DNA of 5,838 nt from Alphaproteobacteria bacterium (GCA_028293005.1 JAQGLH010000004.1:1-5838); one strand, 5' to 3'. Counted from the first letter of the stretch, positions 1-5,587 are shown. Numbers and translations are program-made. Notes: a model not told the origin generated them from the letters alone.

Positions 1-336
1 GACGCGGTTGAGCACGGCGAAATTGCCGGCATTTTCCGTGCCTTTGAAGGTCACGGCGGCGGTTTCCGGAAGGAAGTTCCAATAAGTCGTGGCGCCGATC
101 GAGGTCGTCCACTCCGACGAAGCCGCATCGGGCGGCGACCAGTTTATGATTTCGGTCGGGCTGTCGATCGTGATCGTCGACGTAGCCGTCCCTGTCACGG
201 TTCCTGACTGGACCGATCCAGCACCCTGGAAGTGCGCTTCAGCTCGGTGCGGCGCCAGCATAAGCGCGCACACGGCCGTGCCGTAAAGCAGCGCATGGCG
301 GGTCGCGGGCGCACGGCGCGGTGCCTCGTGGATCAT
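1..336 (-). CDS. TpsA-like secreted exoprotein, N-terminal part (runs off left edge)
   Basis: This is the first 112 residues of an exported protein; there is no stop before the window edge. The ATG at 336 overlaps the TGA of the upstream transporter gene (ATGA), so the two are translationally coupled. Residues 1-34 look like a signal peptide: a basic start (PRRAPATRH), a hydrophobic core (ALLYGTAVCALMLA) and an AEA cleavage site before HFQGAG. The mature start is rich in Ser, Thr, Gly and Val with short alternating strands (SVQSGTVTGTATSTITI), then IINWSPPD, YWNFLP and NFAVLNRV. I recognise the NFLP...FxVLNR pattern from the N-terminal secretion domain of sphingomonad filamentous-haemagglutinin-like and beta-strand-repeat surface proteins. 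By family knowledge, such a protein crosses the inner membrane by Sec and the outer membrane through its TpsB partner, encoded next door. Full length, repeats and passenger function lie outside the window. The family call is fairly sure; the role (adhesin, haemolysin or other) is unknown. Confidence 0.8.
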   Translation of the reverse strand, partial: MIHEAPRRAPATRHALLYGTAVCALMLAPHRAEAHFQGAGSVQSGTVTGTATSTITIDSPTEIINWSPPDAASSEWTTSIGATTYWNFLPETAAVTFKGTENAGNFAVLNRV

Positions 337-2153
337 CTGAAGCTCCAGGGCCAGAGACGGGACGAAAGGGAGACGAGCAGGCGCGGGTCGCGGCGCTTCG
401 CTTCGCCGGCGATGCGGTCGAGCGGCTTGGCGAGGGTCACGTCGAGACGGAACTGGCCGCCGAGGCTGGCGCGCACGCCGCCGCCGGCGGACGTGAGCCC
501 GTTGCGCGAGAGCCGCCCAAGCCGATCCTCGTTCCAGACGACCGCCTGGTCGACGAACAAATAGGGCTCGACCGCGACGGCCTTGCGTGAGCGCGGCAGC
601 ACGCTCCCGGCGCGCACCTCGGCCTGCAAACCCACGCCGCGGTCGCCGACCAGCGCGCCAGGGTCATAGCCGCGGCCGACGGTGTAATTACCGGCCGAAA
701 ATTCCTCGAAGCTCAGCACCGGCGATTTGCTGTATTGGCCGCGCGCGCTCGCCGCGAAGGTGACGCGCGGCATCGGCCTGTACTCGCCCTCCACCGAGGT
801 TCGAAGCACCGTCGCGGTGGGATCGCCTTCGATCCGACTCGGCGGCACCGCGCCGCCAAAGATGCAGGCGAAGATGTTGGGCCTGCAGTCGTTGCTTGCG
901 CCGAAGATGTCGAGACCGCGCCGCACCTCGACCGAGCCTCCCAGGCGCCAGCGCGGCTCGATCGCATTGTAGAGGCGGTTGCGGAAATTCGTGTCGAGCG
1001 TATCGGCAGTGAAACGCAGGTAAGCGACGCGCAGCCGGTCGCGGGTCAGATCAAGGCCGTTGAACTCGACATTTTGGTTGACGATATCGAGCCCGACCGC
1101 GCCGCGTACCGTCTGGGCGAGGCGGCGGATGAACGGATAATTGGCCTCGACGGTCCCGAAATAAGTCGTCGCGAGCAGGTCAAGGGTGTCGTCTTCGAGA
1201 TCGGGTCGGCTGCGCGCGTAAATAAAATTGCCCGCCAGTGTGAGCCCGTCGCTGCCCAACCCGAACTCATGGCCGATCTGGAGCGTCTGCTGCTCGTCGG
1301 TTTCGAGCGTGCTGAACACCGCCACCGTCGTCCGATCGCCAAGGCCGGTCAGGCCGAAGAACTGGGTACGGTACATCGCGCCCCATCGCCCGAGCGCGTG
1401 CGATCCATAATTCTGGATATTGGCGTCGGCCATGAACGGTGTCCGCAGCACCGTCACCTCGCCGACCACCTCGCCACGTGCCTGCCCGGCCGACCGCAGC
1501 GCGAGCCGCACCGTATAGCCAGGCAAGTCGCCTGCGAGCAGCAACGCACGCTCGGCCGTGTAGCGGTTGAACACCTCGTCGCGGGTAAGACGCTCGAGGT
1601 ACGAGGCGATGTGGCGTTCGGAGCGCCCGGCATCGCCACGGACGCTGACGCGCACCATCCGCGCCATCAGCACCTCGAAGCGCAGCCGCCCGTCGGCGAT
1701 CCGCTGCACCGGAACCTCGACCGAGGCGATATAGCCGGCCTCGCGCAGGATCGTCGCGGCGCGGTCCCGGATCTCGCAGACAATCGAGACCGGCTGCTCC
1801 CGCCCCAGGAACTGCGCATAAGCAGGCCGTAGCGCTTCGGGCGCGATGCCCTTGAGATCATCGAAGATCACTTCGGTCGGCGTGAAGCGGATGTTCTGAT
1901 AGTCTGGGCGGTCGAGCGCGCAGGGGGCACGCTCGATTCCGCCCTCGACGGTCAGCCGTGCCGCGGGCGCCTGCTGCGCGGTCGGCGGACGCTGCTCGAT
2001 CTGCTCGCGCGTCGGCGCTGCTGCGGCCGGGGGGACCGCCGGGGGGACCGTTTGCGCGCCGGCTGGCGCGGAAAGCAGCGAGGCGAGCGGCATCGTCAGC
2101 CCCAGAAATATTCGGAATGAGCCAAGCTTGCGTCGGAATGTGGCTGAATTCAT
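333..2153 (-). CDS. Two-partner secretion outer-membrane transporter (TpsB, ShlB/FhaC family)
   Basis: 606 residues, a normal TpsB length. It should form a 16-strand outer-membrane barrel that exports the partner exoprotein encoded just downstream. Residues 1-33 are a signal peptide (basic RRK near residue 8, core IFLGLTMPLASLLSAP, AGA before QTV). A Pro/Ala linker (36-62, with VPPA twice) follows. Residues about 85-165 match the POTRA_2 pattern: a helix-strand region, REAGYIASVEVPVQRIADG, then strand LRFEVLMARMVRVSVRG. From about 240 to the end is the ShlB-type barrel: NIQNYGSHALGRW (245-257) matches the conserved N-x-GS-x-x-x-G motif, and VGRGYDPG (492-499) is the VRGY-type motif of loop 6 that sits inside the pore in FhaC. 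Cys423 and Cys429 in a predicted loop could form a disulphide. The last strand ends WPWSFR, with Phe next to last. The ATG at 2153 is preceded by GGGGG about 10 bases upstream. The stop overlaps the next start by 4 bases. Confidence 0.93.
   Translation of the reverse strand: MNSATFRRKLGSFRIFLGLTMPLASLLSAPAGAQTVPPAVPPAAAAPTREQIEQRPPTAQQAPAARLTVEGGIERAPCALDRPDYQNIRFTPTEVIFDDLKGIAPEALRPAYAQFLGREQPVSIVCEIRDRAATILREAGYIASVEVPVQRIADGRLRFEVLMARMVRVSVRGDAGRSERHIASYLERLTRDEVFNRYTAERALLLAGDLPGYTVRLALRSAGQARGEVVGEVTVLRTPFMADANIQNYGSHALGRWGAMYRTQFFGLTGLGDRTTVAVFSTLETDEQQTLQIGHEFGLGSDGLTLAGNFIYARSRPDLEDDTLDLLATTYFGTVEANYPFIRRLAQTVRGAVGLDIVNQNVEFNGLDLTRDRLRVAYLRFTADTLDTNFRNRLYNAIEPRWRLGGSVEVRRGLDIFGASNDCRPNIFACIFGGAVPPSRIEGDPTATVLRTSVEGEYRPMPRVTFAASARGQYSKSPVLSFEEFSAGNYTVGRGYDPGALVGDRGVGLQAEVRAGSVLPRSRKAVAVEPYLFVDQAVVWNEDRLGRLSRNGLTSAGGGVRASLGGQFRLDVTLAKPLDRIAGEAKRRDPRLLVSLSSRLWPWSFR
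2026..2049. repeat. 12-base tandem duplication in the transporter gene
   Basis: GCCGGGGGGACC occurs twice in tandem. On the minus strand it encodes VPPA-VPPA in the Pro/Ala linker after the signal peptide. Each unit carries a run of six G. Gain or loss of a unit keeps the frame. Confidence 0.8.
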
Positions 2154-2193
2154 GTCGTTACAGCCCCCACTGCGACTCGAACTTGGTAATGAA

Positions 2194-2223
2194 ATGCTAA
2201 ACAGAAGACGACCCGACGTGCAA
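2194..2223 (-). promoter_or_regulatory. Candidate promoter of the TPS (transporter-exoprotein) operon
   Basis: On the minus strand, TTGCAC (2223-2218), an 18-base spacer and TAGCAT (2199-2194), ending 40 bases before the ATG at 2153. The -35 has three and the -10 four consensus matches. Spacing and distance to the start agree with the two other candidate promoters on this strand. A second -10-like hexamer, TATGAT, at 2256-2251 has no good -35 and is less likely. Confidence 0.4.
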
Positions 2224-2229
2224 ATGCAC
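2218..2229. promoter_or_regulatory. Palindrome overlapping the TPS -35 box
   Basis: GTGC-AAAT-GCAC: two perfect 4-base arms around an AT core. The left arm plus AA is the complement of the proposed -35 (TTGCAC), so a dimeric repressor or activator bound here would contact that box. Short palindromes arise by chance, so this is only a candidate operator. Confidence 0.3.
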
Positions 2230-2287
2230 AGATGCTATGTTCGTCGCTGAATCATACGTGTTGATCGATTGAGAGCGACTTGAACGC

Positions 2288-2293
2288 GATAAT
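2288..2293 (+). promoter_or_regulatory. Possible -10 box for the pilin-like gene
   Basis: GATAAT on the plus strand matches five of six positions of TATAAT and lies 37 bases before the ATG at 2331, a fitting distance. No convincing -35 is found at 16-18 bases upstream, so support is weak. Confidence 0.25.
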
Positions 2294-2330
2294 CACTACT
2301 TAACGACTTCGACGTAAATTCCTGACCGCT

Positions 2331-2639
2331 ATGATCTCTGTCAGGATCACTTCATTGATCGATCGCGCCGTCAGCGGCGGGAGGCGCTGGAGCGTCGGGC
2401 GCAACCGGCTGCTGCGCTGCGAGCGGGGCGCGACCATCGCCGAATTCGGCGTGGCGGCCGCGCTCGTCGTGACCGCCTGGGGCGCAGTCGATTCGCCGCG
2501 CTTCCAGACGATCAAGGAGACGCCCTGCATCGCCGGCACCAGCCGCGGATCGGCCGCCCATTTCGACAAGACGCGCCTCGAGGCTCGGCTCGACGCCCGG
2601 CCCTGCCGCGCTCTCCACTCCGCAACACGCGCCTCTTGA
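2331..2639 (+). CDS. Small Flp/TadE-like pilin-type protein (orphan)
   Basis: 102 residues, on the strand opposite to its neighbours. Residues 29-52 carry a typical class III prepilin signature: a basic leader (RRW...GRNRLLR), then G33 followed by ATIAEF, with Glu at +5 and Phe at +6 of the mature protein, then a hydrophobic stretch GVAAALVVTAWGAV. Flp pilins and TadE/TadF pseudopilins share this pattern; it is cut after the Gly by TadV-type prepilin peptidase. The mature part would be about 69 residues, longer than Flp and shorter than most TadE. The tail after residue 54 is polar, with Cys66 and Cys92, and matches nothing I know. From residue 15 onward, codons are strongly G/C at position 3, as expected of a real gene here; the first 14 are less so. 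ATG 2331 is the first ATG after an in-frame TAA; I see no good ribosome-binding site. No tad assembly genes are in view. It could be an orphan pilin, a TadE remnant, or a chance match. Confidence 0.5.
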   Translation: MISVRITSLIDRAVSGGRRWSVGRNRLLRCERGATIAEFGVAAALVVTAWGAVDSPRFQTIKETPCIAGTSRGSAAHFDKTRLEARLDARPCRALHSATRAS

Positions 2640-2655
2640 CCACCCAAAGGCGGGG

Positions 2656-3381
2656 TTAGCTTCCGTTCGGATTCGCTTCGGGTACCGTCTGGATCAAGAG
2701 CTCGAGTTGATTGTCGCATTTCTGCTCGATCAGAGCGGTCGCCACCGAGGTCAGATCGGTCGGCATCGTCGCCAGCGTCGCGAACGTTATCCGGCTCGGT
2801 GCGGCATCGGCGAGGCTCAGCTGATATTCGGCGCCGGCGACGATCGGAACGGCGGTCGGCCAAGCGAGCGTCGCCTGCCCGGCGGGCCATTGCGCGCTCT
2901 GCTTGCTGCTGCCCTGGTTGATCGTCAGCGTCGCCGCACGCGTCGCGTTCGCGCGCCACAGCATCACGTTATGACGGTCGGCAAGGCACATCCTGCCGTT
3001 TTGCGCGACATCGATATGCCACAAGGTAGGGCTGCGCGGGATGATGCCGGCGGTGCGCAGCGCGCTGAAACGGCCGCGCCGGCCGGCCAGCGCCGCCGGG
3101 TTGCCGCCGCCGCCGCCGCCCGCCAGCGCAAACGTGCCGGGGCCTCGGAAGGTGCGCGTGCTATCAGTGGCAAGCACGGTCAGCATATCGCCGGGCCGAA
3201 GCGCGACCCTTGCGTTGTCGGGCAGTGCCTTGCCGGGCTTGTAACTGGGCGCCGAGGGACCAGACGAGCGAACCACCAGCGCCGTGGCATTCGCGGCGCC
3301 TGCGGCGGACAAGGCCGCCGCCGCGGCGAGCGGCAACAGAAGCGAGGTCCGCAGAGCGCGCGTTGTGAAAGCATCCGCCAT
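2656..3381 (-). CDS. Exported protein with FecR/SH3-like N-terminal domain
   Basis: 241 residues. The start was set at the ATG at 3381 because a clear signal peptide begins there (MADAFTTRALR, core TSLLLPLAAAAALSAAGAA, ANATA then LVVRSSG). The open frame continues to 3681, but that part lies inside the upstream gene in another frame and reads as Arg/Ser-rich shadow. GGGGAGA precedes the start by about 9 bases. After cleavage, ALVVRSSGPSAPSYKPG...VALRPGDMLTVL...TRTFRGPGTFAL (34-86) resembles the FecR/SH3-like domains of sphingomonad periplasmic proteins encoded near CHASE2 cyclases and TPS pairs; this is my recollection of the family, not a search. A run of six Gly follows (88-93). The C-terminal part, about 118-233, is strand-rich (PTLWHIDV, ATLTINQG, ATLAWP, AEYQLSL) and may be a second beta domain. 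Cys132 and Cys222 could pair in the periplasm. It lies between the membrane protein and the TPS pair; a scaffold or signalling role is inferred only. Confidence 0.75.
   Translation of the reverse strand: MADAFTTRALRTSLLLPLAAAAALSAAGAANATALVVRSSGPSAPSYKPGKALPDNARVALRPGDMLTVLATDSTRTFRGPGTFALAGGGGGGNPAALAGRRGRFSALRTAGIIPRSPTLWHIDVAQNGRMCLADRHNVMLWRANATRAATLTINQGSSKQSAQWPAGQATLAWPTAVPIVAGAEYQLSLADAAPSRITFATLATMPTDLTSVATALIEQKCDNQLELLIQTVPEANPNGS
3103..3120. repeat. GCC triplet repeat (six units) in the FecR-like gene
   Basis: Six perfect GCC units on the plus strand, encoding the six-Gly run at residues 88-93 on the minus strand. It probably forms a flexible linker after the FecR/SH3-like part. 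Slippage would change linker length without breaking the frame. Confidence 0.8.
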
Positions 3382-3420
3382 CGAATCGAATCTCCCCGAG
3401 CTTCGTCCTCCCGTAGAAAT

Positions 3421-3450
3421 ACTATGAACCCCTAGCGCCGACGGGCGCAA
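3421..3450 (-). promoter_or_regulatory. Candidate promoter of the FecR-like gene
   Basis: On the minus strand, TTGCGC (3450-3445), an 18-base spacer and CATAGT (3426-3421), ending 39 bases before the ATG at 3381. The hexamers are identical to those upstream of the membrane protein gene. If real, the FecR-like gene has its own transcript, consistent with the 124-base gap to the upstream gene. Confidence 0.45.
3435..3448. promoter_or_regulatory. GC palindrome overlapping the FecR-like gene -35 box
   Basis: GCGCC-GACG-GGCGC, perfect 5-base arms with a 4-base centre. It overlaps the proposed -35 (3445-3450) and lies in the spacer, so it may be an operator. As RNA it could be a small hairpin, but no T-run follows on either strand, so it does not look like an intrinsic terminator. 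Confidence 0.3.
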
Positions 3451-3453
3451 CCG

Positions 3454-3478
3454 CCTTGGCCGATCGCCGCGACCAAGG
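3454..3478. repeat. Inverted repeat between the membrane protein and FecR-like genes
   Basis: CCTTGG (3454-3459) and CCAAGG (3473-3478) form a 6-base stem with a 13-base loop. It starts 28 bases after the stop of the membrane protein gene. It could help end that transcript or protect its 3' end, but there is no T-tract. Confidence 0.3.
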
Positions 3479-3505
3479 TGTCCCGGCGAACGACTAAAGT
3501 GCAAT

Positions 3506-5410
3506 TCAGCCCTGGGCTTGCAACTTGGGCCCGTGCAGGTGCGCCTCGACGTCGTCGAGCCGCCGCCCCAAATCGCTGAGGATGTCATGCAGCTGGCGCT
3601 GCTCCAGGTCGCGCTTGAGCACGATCCCGATCGCGCGCGCGATCGGATCGGCAATCCCGACCATCGCCTCCTGCTCGTCATCGCGGATCGTCGTGCCGTC
3701 GGGGCGCGGACCGACCACCAGCCACCCGATCTGCTTTTGCCCGTGGACGATGAGCGGAACGCGCACCCGGAACACCGCGTCGGTGGAGTCGCACAATTTC
3801 TTTTCGGGATCGGCGTTGAAGCCGTTCAGCCACAATGTCGCTTCGTCGCTGGTAATGCCGAGAACCTCCTCGACCGCGCCATTGACGATCACGGCCGATC
3901 GGACGGTCTGCACACCGGCCTGGACGCGCACCAGCACCTCGTTCAGCAACTCGTCGAGCGGGGCGACCTCGCGCAAATCGCGCACCGTCTCGGGAAGGCG
4001 GGCGCGCAGTTCGAGCAGATCCTTCTGAAAGCGCCGCTCCATCCACTGGTTGATCCGGCTGTAGGCGGGACTGATCAAAGCGGTCGCCATCGCGGCGCCG
4101 AGGCCGGCGGCACCCGCCCCGGCATTGCTGCCGAAGGTGTTCTGGATCCACGTCCCCAATCCCTGGATGACGCCCGCGACTGCGGCGCCGGTCACCAGCG
4201 CCAGCCCCGCGAAGGTCGCCGAGCGGCTGATCACGAATTCCGCGTCGTAGAGGCGGAAACGCAGCAACGCGACGAGCAGGCCGAGCTGGATCGAGAGGAA
4301 AGCAACGCCGAGCGCAAGGCCGGCCGACATTTCGAGGATGATCTGGGTTGCGAACGATCCGGCTTGCGGCTTGATCATGTCGCAGATCAACGAGGTGGCG
4401 AGGAAGATCGCATAGCCCGAGAAGCCGAACAGCGCCCATTTGATCTGCTGCCGGACGTCGCCATCCGCCATCGCCCGCAAGCAGCTGATCAGCATCAGCA
4501 CCGCCAGGATCATGAAGATGATGAACAGGCCGCGGTAGGCGTCGCCATGGAGAAACAGCAGTGCAGGCAAGGCTGCCAGCACAAGCAGCAGCCGCGGGGA
4601 AAGCTTGCCGTGCGGGAACAGCAGGATTCCAGCGAGCAGGCAGATGTTGCCCATGTCATAGAGGAACAGGTGCGCCGGTCGCGGCAGACGGATCATCTCC
4701 GACAGAAAGGTCGCCGATGGCTGCTCGGCGGTCATCGTCAGCAGGATCGCAATCGAGAGGATCGAGCTCACCGGGTCGCGCGGCTGGCGCTTGTGCAGGA
4801 ACCAGGCGGCAACCAGCAGGAATGGATAAGTGACGACGTGGAGCAGGTCGACGAATCCGAGGAAGCCGCGCGGAATATGCATCGCGTCGGCGCCGGCAGC
4901 GATGTGCTGCTCGCCGGTCATCACCGGCACTGTGCGCAGCTTGCCGTCGGGAGATTTGATGGTCAGCTGGGCCGGCCATTCGCCGGTGCCGTAGAACAGA
5001 TTGGAGAGCAGGATATAGGCGGGCTCGTCGCCATGCTTCGCGAGATCCCGATCGGAGAAGGGCACCACGGCGGGCAGCTCGAGGCCATCGACCGCGACGA
5101 TATCGTCGCCGGGCCTGATTCCCAATGCGGGAGTCTCGGCGCCGATCGGGAAACGGATCCGGGTCGCGTCCTCCTCGGCCACGGCAATGCCGACGCGGCT
5201 GCCGAGCATCAGTCCGCTGTCGTTGCTCGGTGCGGCGAGGCGCGCGTATATGCCCGCGATCGGGCCGATCAAGGCGAGCGCGAGCGCGGCGAACCAGATG
5301 ATCCGGTAGACGTAATAGACGCGGTCGCTGAACGGCGGCACGACATCGGGCAGGCGCAGGCGTCGCCTGAAGCCGCTCAACTTACCGTGCAAGGCGAGCT
5401 GCACTGCCAA
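3506..5410 (-). CDS. Polytopic membrane receptor-like protein: PDZ-like, ~10 TM, GAF-like, coiled coil; no kinase
   Basis: 634 residues if started at the TTG at 5408-5410; GTG at 5402-5404 (residue 3) is an equally possible start. No in-frame ATG occurs before residue 68. Residues 8-20 are basic and cytoplasmic, and TM1 is about 35-57. Residues 67-165 look like a periplasmic PDZ domain with the ligand-loop pattern ALGIRPGDDIVAVDG (95-109). TM segments at roughly 186-205, 213-229, 246-266, 271-287, 292-311, 322-344, 357-383, 399-419 and 430-450 follow, with basic loops (HKRQPR, KLSPR, CLRAMADGDVR, RFRLYDAEFVISRS) mostly on the cytoplasmic side. Residues 455-475 form an amphipathic linker (MERRFQKDLLELRARL), and about 480-597 a GAF-like domain (VPLIVHGQKQIGWLVVG near the end). 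Residues 596-626 form a heptad-like coil. The RLYDAEFVISRS...ERRFQKDL segment resembles the membrane part of some ComP-like sensor kinases, but no H-box, ATPase, GGDEF or cyclase domain follows. It is probably a receptor acting through a partner. I know no named function. Confidence 0.85.
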   Translation of the reverse strand: MAVQLALHGKLSGFRRRLRLPDVVPPFSDRVYYVYRIIWFAALALALIGPIAGIYARLAAPSNDSGLMLGSRVGIAVAEEDATRIRFPIGAETPALGIRPGDDIVAVDGLELPAVVPFSDRDLAKHGDEPAYILLSNLFYGTGEWPAQLTIKSPDGKLRTVPVMTGEQHIAAGADAMHIPRGFLGFVDLLHVVTYPFLLVAAWFLHKRQPRDPVSSILSIAILLTMTAEQPSATFLSEMIRLPRPAHLFLYDMGNICLLAGILLFPHGKLSPRLLLVLAALPALLFLHGDAYRGLFIIFMILAVLMLISCLRAMADGDVRQQIKWALFGFSGYAIFLATSLICDMIKPQAGSFATQIILEMSAGLALGVAFLSIQLGLLVALLRFRLYDAEFVISRSATFAGLALVTGAAVAGVIQGLGTWIQNTFGSNAGAGAAGLGAAMATALISPAYSRINQWMERRFQKDLLELRARLPETVRDLREVAPLDELLNEVLVRVQAGVQTVRSAVIVNGAVEEVLGITSDEATLWLNGFNADPEKKLCDSTDAVFRVRVPLIVHGQKQIGWLVVGPRPDGTTIRDDEQEAMVGIADPIARAIGIVLKRDLEQRQLHDILSDLGRRLDDVEAHLHGPKLQAQG

Positions 5411-5442
5411 TGGGTGTAGCCCCCGTTACGGACTCCGGCGTT

Positions 5443-5471
5443 GCTATCACTATGGAATGAATCGGCTATCA
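5443..5471. repeat. Direct repeat GCTATCA, 22-base period
   Basis: GCTATCA occurs at 5443-5449 and 5465-5471. The 22-base start-to-start distance is about two helical turns, which puts both copies on the same DNA face. One copy lies in the spacer of the proposed minus-strand promoter and the other touches its -10, so they could be paired binding sites for a regulator. Confidence 0.35.
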
Positions 5472-5477
5472 GCGCAA
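5449..5477 (-). promoter_or_regulatory. Candidate promoter of the PDZ/GAF membrane protein gene
   Basis: On the minus strand, TTGCGC (5477-5472) is followed by a 17-base spacer and CATAGT (5454-5449). The hexamers match three and four positions of the sigma-70 consensus. The -10 ends 38 bases before the TTG start at 5410. The same two hexamers recur in front of the FecR-like gene at nearly the same distance, which is the main reason for the call. Confidence 0.45.
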
Positions 5478-5570
5478 ATCGCCGGCGCGGCACCGGCCGC
5501 CGGCAGGTGAGAGGATGGTCTGCTCGTGACGGCTGCGGATCAAACGGCCGCGCTGCCCGTTTGCGCCCTG

Positions 5571-5587
5571 CTGCCATTGTAAGGCAG
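5571..5587 (+). promoter_or_regulatory. Inverted repeat in the leader of the M48 gene
   Basis: CTGCC-N7-GGCAG (loop ATTGTAA), perfect 5-base arms. It ends 17 bases before the ATG at 5605 and just ahead of the GGAG ribosome-binding site. It could be an operator or a leader hairpin affecting translation. No clear promoter is seen for this gene in the 194-base divergent region 5411-5604. Confidence 0.3.

Larger units (their letters stand above)
2154..2330. other. AT-richer divergent intergenic region
   Basis: These 177 bases separate the start of the TPS operon (minus) from the pilin-like gene (plus) and are clearly more AT-rich than the coding regions around them. They hold the candidate TPS promoter, the palindrome at 2218-2229 and a possible -10 box for the pilin-like gene. 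TTGATCGAT occurs at 2261-2269 and again at 2355-2363, just inside the pilin-like gene. No further gene is seen. Confidence 0.7.

Noticed and set aside
735..1832. 365-residue plus-strand open frame opposite the transporter gene
   Set aside because: Same in-register antisense effect; the minus-strand frame has a signal peptide, POTRA and barrel motifs, while this one shows no recognisable features.
2640..2655. Bidirectional terminator between the convergent pilin-like and FecR-like genes
   Set aside because: The 16-base gap allows only a weak ACCC/GGGT stem with no T-run, too little to call.
2300..2959. 219-residue minus-strand open frame overlapping the pilin-like and FecR-like genes
   Set aside because: Arg/Asp-rich composition, no start signal, and it crosses the ends of two better-supported genes.
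3382..3681. N-terminal extension of the FecR-like gene by 100 residues
   Set aside because: This part reads as Arg/Ser-rich shadow within the end of the membrane protein gene. The signal peptide and ribosome-binding site place the start at 3381.
3518..5419. 633-residue plus-strand open frame opposite the membrane protein gene
   Set aside because: It is codon-for-codon in register with the minus-strand gene. Codons whose complements are stops (TTA, CTA, TCA) are rare in GC-rich genes, so this frame stays open by default. Its product is Gln/Arg/His/Asp-rich with no domain or membrane pattern.
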